Part shown: one piece after another, positions 21,438 to 30,576 of the stretch
How the letters are laid out: every line of letters begins with the position of its first letter
How positions within the stretch are numbered: the first letter of the stretch is position 1
Source of the DNA: Actinomadura sp. WMMA1423
GTDB lineage: Bacteria > Actinomycetota > Actinomycetes > Streptosporangiales > Streptosporangiaceae
Length of the DNA: 64,000 nt
Assembly (NCBI RefSeq): GCF_006547145.1
Contig: NZ_CP041244.1
Span: 2,728,001 to 2,792,000, forward strand
Reading direction: 5' to 3'
Notes under the pieces: generated by a model
What the model saw: the letters and a program-made list of their open reading frames with translations, nothing else
What the model was told of the DNA's origin: nothing
The model's database searches: none
Program-made: the position numbers and the translations under genes

Positions 21438-24400
21438 ATGCTCGTCGCCCACGCCACCTGGCATGGCGGTGCGCTCTGCCTGTGGGCCGAGCGCACCGGC
21501 CCGTACGAGCCCTCCGCGGCGGTCCACCCCTTCGCGACCTGCGACTTCACCGGCACGTCCTACGAGCCGTTCCTGCGCACCGCGTTCCGCGTCGAGCTGG
21601 AGATGGCGCTGCCCACCGCGGGCGACCATCCGCTGCCGTCGGCCGAGCTGGGCCCCGAGCCGGTGAGCGGCGAGCCCGAGCTGCGCCCGTGGCGGGTCCC
21701 GGCGCTGGTCCTCGCGCCGTTCCCCGCGATGGCGCTGCTCCAGGCCGCCGAGAACGGCGCCGACGTGATCGCCGGTACCGACCTGCGCTTCCTGTGCATG
21801 GTCGCGGACGAGGCGGTCCACCTCGCCGGGCGCGGCCACGTCCTGCCCGCCCTGCTGCGCGAGGACGGCGACCTCGTGGCCCGCTGGCGGCCCGTCGTCG
21901 ACGACCCGGCGCGGTTCCGCGCGCTGGCCCGCGCCATGCCCGCCGCCTGCCGCGCCGCCGATGGCGGGCGCCCGGCCGCCGAGGTCCTGCGCGAGGCGCT
22001 GTCGGCCCTGGTCGACACGGCGGTGCGGGGCGTCGTGCCGCATCCGCTCCTGGTGTCGCGGCGCAAGGAGCCCGACCGGCTGCCGCTCGCCGAGCGCTGG
22101 GTGATGGCGCTGACCGGCCCGTCCGCCGAGGTCGCCCGCGAGCCCCGCGACGACCCCGACGACCTGATCGCCGAGCTGGACGCGTGGGCCGCCGCGGCGC
22201 GCCGCCCGTCCGGCCCGCTGCGCGTCTGCCTCCGGCTCGCCGAACCGGGCGCCGAGGAGTTCGAGGAGCGCGGTGACGCTCCGGAACCTCGTCCGCGGGA
22301 CGACGAGTCGTGGCGGCTGGAGTTCGCCCTCCAGGGCACGGACGACCCGAGCCTCTACGTCCCCGCCGCGATGGTCTGGGACGGGGAGGCCACCTCGATC
22401 CCGCAGGCGGAGGAGACGCTCCTCGCCGGCCTCGGCCGCGCCCTGCGCCTCTACCCCGAGCTGGCGCCCGCCCTCGACGGGCCCACCCCGTCCGAGCTCG
22501 TCCTCGACACGGCGGGCGCGTTCCGCTTCCTCCGCCAGGCGGCCCCCATGCTCGCCGCCGCGGGGTTCGGCGTCCTGCTCCCCCAGTGGGCGGGCAAGGC
22601 GAAGCTCGGCATGAAGCTCACCGCCCGCAGCGAGGACCCGGAGGCCTCCTCGGGGTCGGCCGCCCCCTCGGGCTTCGACCTGAAGTCGATGGTCGACTTC
22701 CGCTGGGACCTCGCCATCGGCGACGAGAGCATCGACGAGGCCGAGCTGGAGGAGCTGGCCCGGCTGAAGACGCCGCTCGTCCGGCTGCGCGGCCAGTGGG
22801 TGGAGCTCGACGAGCGGCAGTTGGAGGCGGCCCTCGACTTCCTGCGCCACCCGCGCCGCGGCCGCATGTCCGCCGCGGAGGCGATCCGCGCGATCGTGCA
22901 CGCGGGCGACGACGCCCTCCCCCTGACCGAGGTCGACGCCACCGGCGCTCTGGGCGACCTCCTCTCCGGCGAGGCCGACCGCCGCCTCACCCCCATGCGC
23001 ACCCCCGACGACCTGAACGCCGAGCTGCGGCCGTACCAGGAGCGCGGGCTCGCCTGGCTGACGTTCATGAACGACCTCGGTCTCGGTGCCCTTTTCGCGG
23101 ACGACATGGGCCTCGGGAAGACGATTTCGGTACTTTCACTGCTTATTCACGAACGAAAAGACGGCGCGACTCCGCCGCCGACGCTCGCGATCGTTCCCAT
23201 GTCGCTGGTGGGGAACTGGCAGCGGGAGGCGGCGCGGTTCACGCCCAAGCTGCGGGTGCAGGTCCACCATGGGACGGGGCGGCACCGGGGCGAGGAGCTC
23301 GCCGAGGCGGTGGCGGGAGCCGATCTCGTGCTCACCACCTACGGGACGGCGGCGCGCGACGCGGAGACGCTCGCGGCGATCGCGTGGGAGCGGGTCGTCT
23401 GCGACGAGGCGCAGGCGCTCAAGAACAGCGGGACGCGGCAGGCCAGGGCGGTGCGCAGCATCCCGGCGCGCAGCCGCATCGCGCTCACCGGCACGCCGGT
23501 GGAGAACCACCTGACCGAGCTGTGGTCGATCATGGAGTTCGCGAACCCGGGGCTGCTCGGGCCGCGCGGCGCGTTCCGGCGGCGGTTCGCGATCCCGATC
23601 GAGCGGGAGGGCGACGAGCAGGCGGCGCTGGCGCTCAAGCGGGCGACGCAGCCGTTCGTCCTGCGCCGCCTCAAGACCGACCGGTCGATCATCTCGGACC
23701 TGCCGGACAAGCAGGAGATCAAGGTCTACTGCAACCTGACGACCGAGCAGGCCTCGCTCTACCGGGCGACGGTCGACGACATGCTCCAGCAGATCGCCGA
23801 GGCGGAGGAGGCCAAGCGGCGCGGCCTGGTGCTCGCGACGATGGCCAAGCTCAAGCAGGTCTGCAACCACCCGGCCCAGCTGCTGAAGGACGGCTCGCGC
23901 CTGCCCGGCCGGTCGGGCAAGCTCGAACGGCTGGAGGAGATCTGCGCCGAGGTCATGGAGCAGGGCGAGAAGGCGCTCGTCTTCACCCAGTACGCCGAGT
24001 TCGGGTCGATGCTCCAGCCCTACCTGGCGGCGCGGCTCGAACGCCCGGTGCTGTGGCTGCACGGCGGGACGTCCAAGCAGGCGCGCGACGACCTCGTCCA
24101 GCGGTTCCAGGCGGATGCCGAGCCCTCGGTCTTCCTGCTGTCGCTCAAGGCCGCCGGGACGGGCCTGACGCTGACCGCGGCCAACCACGTCGTGCACGTC
24201 GACCGCTGGTGGAACCCGGCCGTCGAGGACCAGGCCACCGACCGGGCGTTCCGCATCGGGCAGACCCGCGACGTCCAGGTCCGCAAGTTCATCTGCGTCG
24301 GGACGATGGAGGAGCGCGTCGACGAGATGATCGAGCGCAAGAAGGCGCTGGCCGAGTCGATCGTCGGCACCGGCGAGGACTGGCTGACCGAGCTGTCGGT

Positions 24401-24452
24401 CGCCGAGCTGCGCGACGTCCTGCGGCTTTCGCCGGAGGCGGTGAGCGACTGA
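21438..24452 (+). CDS. SNF2/RapA family DNA-dependent ATPase (HepA-like)
   Basis: A 1004-residue Swi2/Snf2 ATPase. The N-terminal 520 residues form the bacterial SNF2-associated domain (SYEPFLRTAF, PWRVPALVLAPFPAMALLQ). Motor motifs follow: LFADDMGLGKTISVLSLL (Walker A, about 553), VCDEAQALKN (about 655), IALTGTPVENHLTELWSI, and in the C-terminal lobe ALVFTQYAEFG and HVDRWWNPAVEDQATDRAFRIGQ (about 920). It probably remodels protein-DNA or RNA polymerase complexes. It has no helicase strand-separation domain. The stop overlaps the start of the SWIM protein (TGATG), so the two are translationally coupled. Confidence 0.95.
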   Translation: MLVAHATWHGGALCLWAERTGPYEPSAAVHPFATCDFTGTSYEPFLRTAFRVELEMALPTAGDHPLPSAELGPEPVSGEPELRPWRVPALVLAPFPAMALLQAAENGADVIAGTDLRFLCMVADEAVHLAGRGHVLPALLREDGDLVARWRPVVDDPARFRALARAMPAACRAADGGRPAAEVLREALSALVDTAVRGVVPHPLLVSRRKEPDRLPLAERWVMALTGPSAEVAREPRDDPDDLIAELDAWAAAARRPSGPLRVCLRLAEPGAEEFEERGDAPEPRPRDDESWRLEFALQGTDDPSLYVPAAMVWDGEATSIPQAEETLLAGLGRALRLYPELAPALDGPTPSELVLDTAGAFRFLRQAAPMLAAAGFGVLLPQWAGKAKLGMKLTARSEDPEASSGSAAPSGFDLKSMVDFRWDLAIGDESIDEAELEELARLKTPLVRLRGQWVELDERQLEAALDFLRHPRRGRMSAAEAIRAIVHAGDDALPLTEVDATGALGDLLSGEADRRLTPMRTPDDLNAELRPYQERGLAWLTFMNDLGLGALFADDMGLGKTISVLSLLIHERKDGATPPPTLAIVPMSLVGNWQREAARFTPKLRVQVHHGTGRHRGEELAEAVAGADLVLTTYGTAARDAETLAAIAWERVVCDEAQALKNSGTRQARAVRSIPARSRIALTGTPVENHLTELWSIMEFANPGLLGPRGAFRRRFAIPIEREGDEQAALALKRATQPFVLRRLKTDRSIISDLPDKQEIKVYCNLTTEQASLYRATVDDMLQQIAEAEEAKRRGLVLATMAKLKQVCNHPAQLLKDGSRLPGRSGKLERLEEICAEVMEQGEKALVFTQYAEFGSMLQPYLAARLERPVLWLHGGTSKQARDDLVQRFQADAEPSVFLLSLKAAGTGLTLTAANHVVHVDRWWNPAVEDQATDRAFRIGQTRDVQVRKFICVGTMEERVDEMIERKKALAESIVGTGEDWLTELSVAELRDVLRLSPEAVSD

Positions 24453-25243
24453 TGGACGAGCGGCCGGCGGACGAGGGCATCAGGGCGCGCAACAAGCGGG
24501 GGTCGATCGGCGCGCAGTGGTGGTCGCGGCGCTTCATCGACCTGGTCGAGTCGTTCGCCGACGCCGGCCGGCTCCAGCGGGGCCGCACCTATGCCCGCAA
24601 GGGCAACGTCTTCGACCTCCGGGTGGAGGCGTACGAGGTGACCGCGAAGGTGCGGGGCTCGGCGCCGGAGCCGTACGAGGTGGCGCTCGGGATCGAGGCG
24701 ATCGACGAGGACGGCTGGCGCGCGGTTGAGGCGGAGCTCGCGTCCCGTGCGCTGTTCCGGGCCCGGCTGCTGGCCGGGGAGATGCCGCCGGAGATCGAGT
24801 GGGTGTTCGCCGAGCTGGGGCTGTCGCTGTTCCCCGGCGCGGCGTCCGACCTGCACCTGATGTGCGACTGCCCCGACTGGGGCGATCCGTGCAAGCACGC
24901 GGCCGCCGTCCTGTACCTGCTGGCGGAGGCGTTCGACGACGACCCGTTCCTCATCCTCCACTGGAACGGCCGGCGGCGCGACCAGCTCCTCGGCGCGCTC
25001 CGGCGCGCCACCGCGACCGAGCCCGACCCGCTGGAGATGGAGGACGAGCCCCTCGGCGCCGAGGGGTTCTGGACGCCGCCGACCGGCCTGGCCCGGCTCC
25101 GGGAGCGCCCGCCCGCGCCGCCGGTCCCGCCGGGGTTCGTGCTCCAGGTCGCCACGCCCCCGCCGGTCCGGGTCCGCCGCCGCGCGCTGCCGGACGTCCT
25201 GGCGCCCGCGTACGAGGCGCTCGCCGCCCAGGACGACGACTGA
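24452..25243 (+). CDS. SWIM zinc-finger protein, coupled to SNF2 ATPase
   Basis: A 263-residue protein with the SWIM motif CxCxnCxH in LMCDCPDWGDPCKHAAAVLYLLAEAF (about residues 135-160). The N-terminal part (WWSRRFIDLVESFADAGRLQRGRTYARKGNVFDLRV) is typical of proteins encoded next to bacterial SNF2 ATPases. Its ATG overlaps the upstream TGA by one base. SWIM domains bind DNA or protein, so it probably targets the SNF2 motor to its substrate. A Pro/Arg-rich tail ends the protein. The family link is strong; the molecular role is inferred. Confidence 0.92.
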   Translation: MDERPADEGIRARNKRGSIGAQWWSRRFIDLVESFADAGRLQRGRTYARKGNVFDLRVEAYEVTAKVRGSAPEPYEVALGIEAIDEDGWRAVEAELASRALFRARLLAGEMPPEIEWVFAELGLSLFPGAASDLHLMCDCPDWGDPCKHAAAVLYLLAEAFDDDPFLILHWNGRRRDQLLGALRRATATEPDPLEMEDEPLGAEGFWTPPTGLARLRERPPAPPVPPGFVLQVATPPPVRVRRRALPDVLAPAYEALAAQDDD

Positions 25244-25396
25244 TCCGCGGGCGCCCGCCGGGTCGCGGATGATCTTACGGAATGCGAACGCGGGCCCGTC
25301 CCGGCGGCCTACCGGCGAGTACGCTCCGTAGCCTCCTGCCAGGCGGGCGCTCCGGGAGGGCCGGGGCCCGCCCCTCACGGGGGGGAGCGACGGGGC

Positions 25397-26149
25397 ATGA
25401 GCGGAATCGTCGTGGAGGCGCGGGAGCTGCGCGTCCGCTGCGGCGCCCGGACGGTCGGCGACTTCTCGTTCGCGGTCCCCGGGGGCGAGGTCTACGCGCT
25501 GCTCGGCCACCAGGGGTCGGGCAAGACCCTGCTGCTGGAGGCGCTGGCGGGGCTGCGCCGCCCCTGCGGCGGAACGGTGCGGATCCTCGGCGCCGACCCG
25601 TACGCGGCGAGGGACGGATTGCGGATCGCCGCGGTGTGGCGGGACGAGGGGCTGTTCCCCGGCCTCACCGTCTCCGAGATCGTCGAGGGCCGGCACCGCT
25701 GGACGCTGGATCCGCTGACCGCCGGGGAGGCGCTGGCCCTGACCGGGCTGGAGGCCGCCGCGGGGGTGCGGTTCGAGCGGCTGACGGCGGGGCAGAGGCG
25801 GCGGCTCGACCTGTCGCTGGCGCTGCTGGACCGCTCGGACGTGCTGTTCCTGGACGAGCCCGCCTCCGGCCTGGACAGCGGAACGAGCCGCCAGATCTGG
25901 GCGACGCTGCGCCGGATCGCCGCGGCCGGCACGACCGTCCTGCTCACCACGCGCGACGCGGCCGAGGCCCGCCGGGCCGACCGCGTCGGCGTCGTCGACC
26001 GGGGGCGGCCCGTGGCGCCGGCGGGCGGCGCGCCCCGCACCGGCATGATCCCGATCCGCAGGCCCCGCGGCGCTTTCGGCGGTCCCGGCGCGGCCCGCTA
26101 CTGGTCGCAGGTGGCCGCGGCCCGCGCGCCGAGATCCAAGGTCGTGTAG
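25397..26149 (+). CDS. ABC transporter ATP-binding protein without adjacent permease
   Basis: A 250-residue ATPase. Walker A is GHQGSGKT (about residue 37), the signature loop is altered to LTAGQRRRLDLSLALL, Walker B is VLFLDEPASGLD and the switch is TTRDAAEARRAD (the usual His is Arg/Asp here). It resembles DrrA/CcmA-type subunits. The product ends in a basic, glycine-rich tail. No permease gene follows: the next gene converges from the other strand 9 bp away. It must act with an unlinked permease, or is a remnant. Confidence 0.88.
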   Translation: MSGIVVEARELRVRCGARTVGDFSFAVPGGEVYALLGHQGSGKTLLLEALAGLRRPCGGTVRILGADPYAARDGLRIAAVWRDEGLFPGLTVSEIVEGRHRWTLDPLTAGEALALTGLEAAAGVRFERLTAGQRRRLDLSLALLDRSDVLFLDEPASGLDSGTSRQIWATLRRIAAAGTTVLLTTRDAAEARRADRVGVVDRGRPVAPAGGAPRTGMIPIRRPRGAFGGPGAARYWSQVAAARAPRSKVV

Positions 26150-26158
26150 CCGGGCGGC

Positions 26159-27361
26159 TCAGAACGGCAGGCGGGCGCGGACGGTGAAGCCGCCGTCCGG
26201 TCCGGGCCCGGCCTCGAGGTCGCCGCCGAGCGCCTCGGCGCGCTCCCGCATGCCGCGGATGCCGCTGCCGTCCGCCGACGGCGGGGCCGATCCGGGCGCT
26301 CCGTCGTCCTCGACGCTGACGAGCACGTGTTCGGCGCCGTAGCGGATGAGGACGGCGGCGCACGCCGCCCTGGAGTGCCGGGTCACGTTCGTGAGCGCCT
26401 CCTGGACGATCCGGTACGCGGCGAGGTCGGCCTCGGCGGGCAGCGGGCGCGGCTCCCCCTCGACCTCGGTGCGGATCTCGAGGCCGGCGGCGGCGATGCC
26501 CCGGGTCAGCTCCTCCAGCCGGGCGAGGCCGGGGGCGGGCGCGACCGGGGCGGCCTCGTCGACCTGGCGCAGGACTCCGAGGGTGGCGCGCATCTCCCGC
26601 AGCACGTCCTTGCTGGCCTGCTTGATCGCGGTGAGCGCGTCCTCGGCGCGTTCCGGCTCGCGGCGCAGCCCGTGCAGCGCGGCGGTGGCCTGCACGTTGA
26701 TGAGCGAGATGTTGTGCCCGAGGACGTCGTGCAGCTCGCGGGCGATGCGCAGCCGCTCCTCGATGGCGCGGCGGCGGGCCTCGGCCTCGCGGCCGCGCTC
26801 GGCGACCCGGGCGCGCTCCTCCGCCTCGCGCAGGTAGGCGCGGCGGTTGCGGACGACGCCGCCGATGGCGACGACGGCGACGAACCACCCGACGAGCAGG
26901 AAGCCGGCCGCGTCGGCGAGGTGGTTGACGTCGTCGCGGCGGTCGGCGGCCACCGTCCCGGCGACCGAGAGACCGGCGAGGACGACGGCCGCGGTGAGGT
27001 GCCCCTCGGCCGCCGCCGTGTAGAGCGCGACGACGAACGTGAGCACGGCCGGGCCGTCCGGCTCGGTGACCGGGTAGTAGACGGCGCAGGCGGCCAGCGT
27101 GACGGCGGCGACCGCGACCGGCCGGCTCCGGCGGAAGTACAGCGCCCCGCACGCGACGGCGAGCAGCGCCCAGCTGTAGAAGTGCATCCGCGCGGGCGGG
27201 CCCGTGTGGACCGACATGAGGGTCATCGCGGTCAGGACGGCGAAGAACCCGGCGGCCAGCGCGGCGTCCGCGGTGCGCCCGGCCGGCAGCCACGGGATCG
27301 GCCGCTCGCGCCGGTCAACAAGTCGCACATGCCCATCCTGCCAGGATCCGCCCACTCGCAT
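26159..27361 (-). CDS. Membrane histidine kinase (HisKA_3/NarL type), orphan
   Basis: A 400-residue sensor kinase. Roughly five membrane helices (about residues 30-175) precede a coiled linker (REAEERARVAERGREAEARRRA). The phosphoacceptor His is in IARELHDVLGHNISLI (about residue 212), and the HATPase has EALTNVTRHS, VEDDGAPG and GSGIRGMRERAEALGGDL. This is the family that pairs with NarL/LuxR response regulators, but no such regulator is adjacent: the neighbours are an ABC ATPase and the repeat before glgP. The ATG at 27361 lacks a good ribosome binding site; GTG 27328 (VRLVDRRER), with AGGA upstream, is an alternative. Confidence 0.92.
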   Translation of the reverse strand: MRVGGSWQDGHVRLVDRRERPIPWLPAGRTADAALAAGFFAVLTAMTLMSVHTGPPARMHFYSWALLAVACGALYFRRSRPVAVAAVTLAACAVYYPVTEPDGPAVLTFVVALYTAAAEGHLTAAVVLAGLSVAGTVAADRRDDVNHLADAAGFLLVGWFVAVVAIGGVVRNRRAYLREAEERARVAERGREAEARRRAIEERLRIARELHDVLGHNISLINVQATAALHGLRREPERAEDALTAIKQASKDVLREMRATLGVLRQVDEAAPVAPAPGLARLEELTRGIAAAGLEIRTEVEGEPRPLPAEADLAAYRIVQEALTNVTRHSRAACAAVLIRYGAEHVLVSVEDDGAPGSAPPSADGSGIRGMRERAEALGGDLEAGPGPDGGFTVRARLPF

Positions 27362-27451
27362 GCCCGCTGCGCCGCCGCTCCCCCTCGCCGTCGCGGCCTG
27401 GCGGACGCTAGGTCCGCCGCCCGCCGACGGCGAGGGGAAGGGCGGCTAAGG

Positions 27452-27667
27452 CCTGTCGAGAAGTGGCCGCAACCACGCGCGCGAACGCGTGACCTGCCCG
27501 GCGCCGCGGAGCCGGAGGCGAGCGGCGCCGGGCAGATCGCGAAGCGATGCCGCGTTCGCCCAGGCACGGTCACGTAGCGAGCCGCCAGGCGAGCGGAGTG
27601 GGCCGGGACTGTTGTAAACACAGCCGCCAGGCGAGCGGAGTGGGCCGGGACTTTGAAACACGGCTAG
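27452..27667. repeat. Dispersed structured repeat, copy 1 (with duplicated 3' end)
   Basis: Shares a nearly identical core with 40849-41023. The central stem pairs 27495-27507 (TGCCCGGCGCCGC) with 27522-27534 (GCGGCGCCGGGCA) around a 14-base loop. A small hairpin ATCGC-GAA-GCGAT follows. In this copy the last segment (GCCGCCAGGCGAGCGGAGTG...) is present twice in tandem, separated by TGTTGTAAACACA. The element ends at the CTAG containing the glgP stop codon, so it forms the immediate 3' flank of glgP. No coding function is likely. Confidence 0.9.
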
Positions 27668-30261
27668 CGCAGGTCGCCGTTGGTCATGCCCTGCGGCGCG
27701 GGGGGCAGCGCGACGAGGCCCATCTCGGTCCGTCCGGGCAGCAGCGGATGGTTCGGCACCACCCGCACGCTGTAGCCGAAGGCGCCGCTGCGCCCGAGCG
27801 GGACCTCGCCGGTGTAGCGGCGCCGCCCGTTCTCCGCCGGACCGCCGTCCGCCAGCTCCAGGTAGGACGGTTCGACGAGGGCGTCGGCGTCGTCCACCCG
27901 GCCGTAGGCGACCTCGACGGCGACGTCCTCGGGGGCGAGCCCGCCGAGGTCGACCACGACGCGGACCGCCAGCCGCGCGCCGACCTGCGGGCTGTCCTCC
28001 CCCTTGGACTCGACGTGCTCGACGGCGACCCGCGGCCACGCGCCGCGGACCTGCCGCTTCCAGGCCGCCAGCTCGCGGGCGCCCGCGAACTTGTCGGCGA
28101 CCATGGAGCGCTCCGACACCGCGGCCGGGGTGTACAGCTCGTCGACGTAGTCGCGCAGCATCCGGGACGCGAGGACCTTCGGGCCGACGGTGGCGATGGT
28201 GTGCTTGACCATCTCCAGCCACCGGCGCGGCAACCCGGCCGAGTCCCGGTCGTAGAACGTGACGGACACGTGGTCCTCGATCAGCTCGTACAGGGCCGCG
28301 GCCTCGAGCTCGTCGCGCCGGTCGGGGCTGGCGAGGCCGTCGGCGGACGGGATCGCCCAGCCGTTCTGGCCGTCGTACCACTCGTCCCACCAGCCGTCGC
28401 GGATCGACAGGTTCAGCCCGCCGTTCAGCGCCGCCTTCATCCCGGACGTGCCGCACGCCTCCAGCGGGCGGAGCGGGTTGTTCATCCACACGTCGCAGCC
28501 CTGCACCATGAGCTGACCGAGCGCCATGTCGTAGTCGGGCAGGAACACGATCCGGTGCCGGACGTCCTCGGCCCCGGTGAAGCGCACGATCTCCTGGATG
28601 AGCCGCTTGCCGCCCTCGTCGGCCGGGTGCGCCTTCCCGGCGATGACGATCTGCACGGGGCGGTCGGGGTCCAGCAGGATCGAGCGGAGCCGGTCGGGGT
28701 CGCTCATCATGAGCGTGAGCCGCTTGTAGGACGGGACGCGCCGCGCGAACCCGATCGTCAGGACGTCGGGGTCGAGGGCGTCGTCGATCCAGGAGGTCTC
28801 GGCCTCGCTGGCGCCGCGCTGGCGCCACGACTCGCGCAGCCGGCGGCGCGCGTCGGTCACGAGGCGGCGGCGCAGCAGGTTGCGCATGCGCCAGACCTCC
28901 GGCTCGGGGACGTCCCGCACCGCCTCCCAGCCGCGCCCGGACTCCATCACCGCCGGGAGCTCCCGGGCGGTGAACTCCAGCACCTCGCGGGCGACCCAGG
29001 TGCCGGCGTGCACGCCGTTGGTGATGGACCCGATGGGGACCTCGGCGGTGTCGAACCCGCCCCAGAGCCCGCCGAACATCTCCCGGCTGACCTCGCCGTG
29101 CAGCCTGCTGACGCCGTTCACGCGCTGCGCCAGCCGCATCCCCATCACGGCCATGTTGAACACGGTGCGGTCGCCGCCGGGGTAGTCCTCGGCACCGAGC
29201 GCGAGGATCCGCTCGACGGGGACCTGCTCCTCCTCGTTCGAGCCGCCGAAGTAGCGGGCGATGAGGTCGAGGGGGAACCGGTCGATGCCGGCCGGGACGG
29301 GCGTGTGGGTGGTGAACACCGTGCCCGCCCGGACCGCCTCCAGGGCCTCGTCGAAGCCCAGCCCCTCCTCCTTCGCCAGCTCGCGGATGCGCTCCAGGCC
29401 GAGGAAGCCGGCGTGGCCCTCGTTGGTGTGGAACACCTCCGGTGCCGGGTGCCCGGTGATGCGGCAGTACGCGCGGATCGCCCGCACGCCGCCGATGCCG
29501 AGCAGCATCTCCTGGAGGAGCCGGTGGTCGCCGCCGCCGCCGTACAGCCGGTCGGTGACGTCGCGCGCCGCCTGGTCGTTCTCCTCGACGTCGGAGTCGA
29601 GGAGAAGCTGCGGGACGCGGCCGACCCGCGCCACCCAGACCTGCGCGTGCAGGCCGCCGCCCTTGGGGAGGCCGATGACGACGCGGACCGGCGTCCCGTC
29701 GCGTTCGCGCAGGAGCGTCAGGGGGAGGCCGTTGGGGTCGATCGGGGGGTAGCGCTCGAGCTGCCAGCCGTCCGGCGACAGCGACTGGGAGAAGTAGCCG
29801 TGCCGGTAGAGGAGTCCCACCCCGACGATGGGGACGCCGAGGTCGCTCGCGGTCTTCAGGTGGTCGCCCGCGAGGATGCCGAGGCCTCCGGAGTACTGCG
29901 GCAGCGCGGCGGTGATCCCGTACTCGGGCGAGAAGTAGGCGATGCCCGTGGGCGAGTCGCCCGACCGCGACTGGTACCAGCGCGGGGCCGTCAGGTAATC
30001 GTGCAGGTCTTCGGCGGTGTCCTGGAGGCGCCGCAGGAAACGGCGGTCCTCCGCCAGCCGGGCCAGCCGCTCGGGGGCGACCTCGCCGAGCAGCCGGACG
30101 GGATCGTGGTGGACGGCCTTCCAGAGCGCCGGATCCACGTCGCGGAAGAGGTCGAGCGTCTCGTGGTGCCACGACCAGCGCAGGTTGAGGACCAGCTCCT
30201 CGAGCTGCCTGAGGGGCTCGGGCAGGACGGTGCGTACCGTGAAACGTCGGATTGCCTTCAC
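27664..30261 (-). CDS. glgP: Alpha-glucan phosphorylase (GT35)
   Basis: An 865-residue enzyme that releases glucose-1-phosphate from alpha-1,4-glucans. It belongs to the shorter archaeal/actinobacterial glgP group: YFSPEYGITAALPQYSGGLGILAGDHLKTASDLGVPIVGVGLLY near the N-terminus, VFHTNEGHAGF, SITNGVHAGTWVA and the PLP-site region IVFLPDYDMALGQLMVQGCDVWMNNPLRPLEACGTSGMKAALNGGLNLSIRDGWWDE. A beta-sandwich domain follows at the C-terminus. I chose the GTG at 30261 (VKAIRRFTVRTVLPEPLRQLEELV), the usual family start; the frame is open well upstream but without homology. It opposes the glgE operon and supplies the degradative arm of the pathway. Confidence 0.96.
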   Translation of the reverse strand: MKAIRRFTVRTVLPEPLRQLEELVLNLRWSWHHETLDLFRDVDPALWKAVHHDPVRLLGEVAPERLARLAEDRRFLRRLQDTAEDLHDYLTAPRWYQSRSGDSPTGIAYFSPEYGITAALPQYSGGLGILAGDHLKTASDLGVPIVGVGLLYRHGYFSQSLSPDGWQLERYPPIDPNGLPLTLLRERDGTPVRVVIGLPKGGGLHAQVWVARVGRVPQLLLDSDVEENDQAARDVTDRLYGGGGDHRLLQEMLLGIGGVRAIRAYCRITGHPAPEVFHTNEGHAGFLGLERIRELAKEEGLGFDEALEAVRAGTVFTTHTPVPAGIDRFPLDLIARYFGGSNEEEQVPVERILALGAEDYPGGDRTVFNMAVMGMRLAQRVNGVSRLHGEVSREMFGGLWGGFDTAEVPIGSITNGVHAGTWVAREVLEFTARELPAVMESGRGWEAVRDVPEPEVWRMRNLLRRRLVTDARRRLRESWRQRGASEAETSWIDDALDPDVLTIGFARRVPSYKRLTLMMSDPDRLRSILLDPDRPVQIVIAGKAHPADEGGKRLIQEIVRFTGAEDVRHRIVFLPDYDMALGQLMVQGCDVWMNNPLRPLEACGTSGMKAALNGGLNLSIRDGWWDEWYDGQNGWAIPSADGLASPDRRDELEAAALYELIEDHVSVTFYDRDSAGLPRRWLEMVKHTIATVGPKVLASRMLRDYVDELYTPAAVSERSMVADKFAGARELAAWKRQVRGAWPRVAVEHVESKGEDSPQVGARLAVRVVVDLGGLAPEDVAVEVAYGRVDDADALVEPSYLELADGGPAENGRRRYTGEVPLGRSGAFGYSVRVVPNHPLLPGRTEMGLVALPPAPQGMTNGDLR

Positions 30262-30576
30262 GCAACGCCACGCTATGCGCTTCGGGGGCATGTGCGCGAC
30301 GGCGGGGACCACACCGTCACCTCGCGGACCGGTCGTCCCGGTGGCCGCGCGGGCCCCCGGAGCCCCGTCGCCGCAAGGGTTTTCGCGTTGCCGCGGCCGG
30401 TCGTCACCAGGGCGTGGCCGAACACCCCCGACCGACCGTTTGCCCGAACTCGACCCTCCGCAGACCGGCTCCCCGCTGGCCGGGGTCGGCCAGATGCGAT
30501 CGCACCAGGTCATGGCGCCGTCAAAGCCGCCGACCACTGATGCTCCGCGCGGCGCGGAGCGGGGGAAGGAGGGCCG
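30262..30576. other. 315-bp divergent intergenic region between glgP and lipoprotein gene
   Basis: No gene is visible. It must carry the promoters of glgP (minus) and the lipoprotein (plus). The clearest element is a 9-bp perfect inverted repeat, GCTCCGCGC at 30542-30550 and GCGCGGAGC at 30552-30560, 17 bp upstream of the lipoprotein start. I see no convincing -35/-10 pair. Confidence 0.6.

Noticed and set aside
27232..27621. Small protein on the minus strand over the repeat (containing LAARYVTVPGRTRHRFAICP)
   Set aside because: The same peptide arises from both repeat copies because the DNA is repeated; there is no ribosome binding site and the structure explains the conservation better.
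27452..27667. Repeat copy 1 as an insertion sequence or its ends
   Set aside because: No transposase frame, no flanking target duplication and only about 200 bp long.
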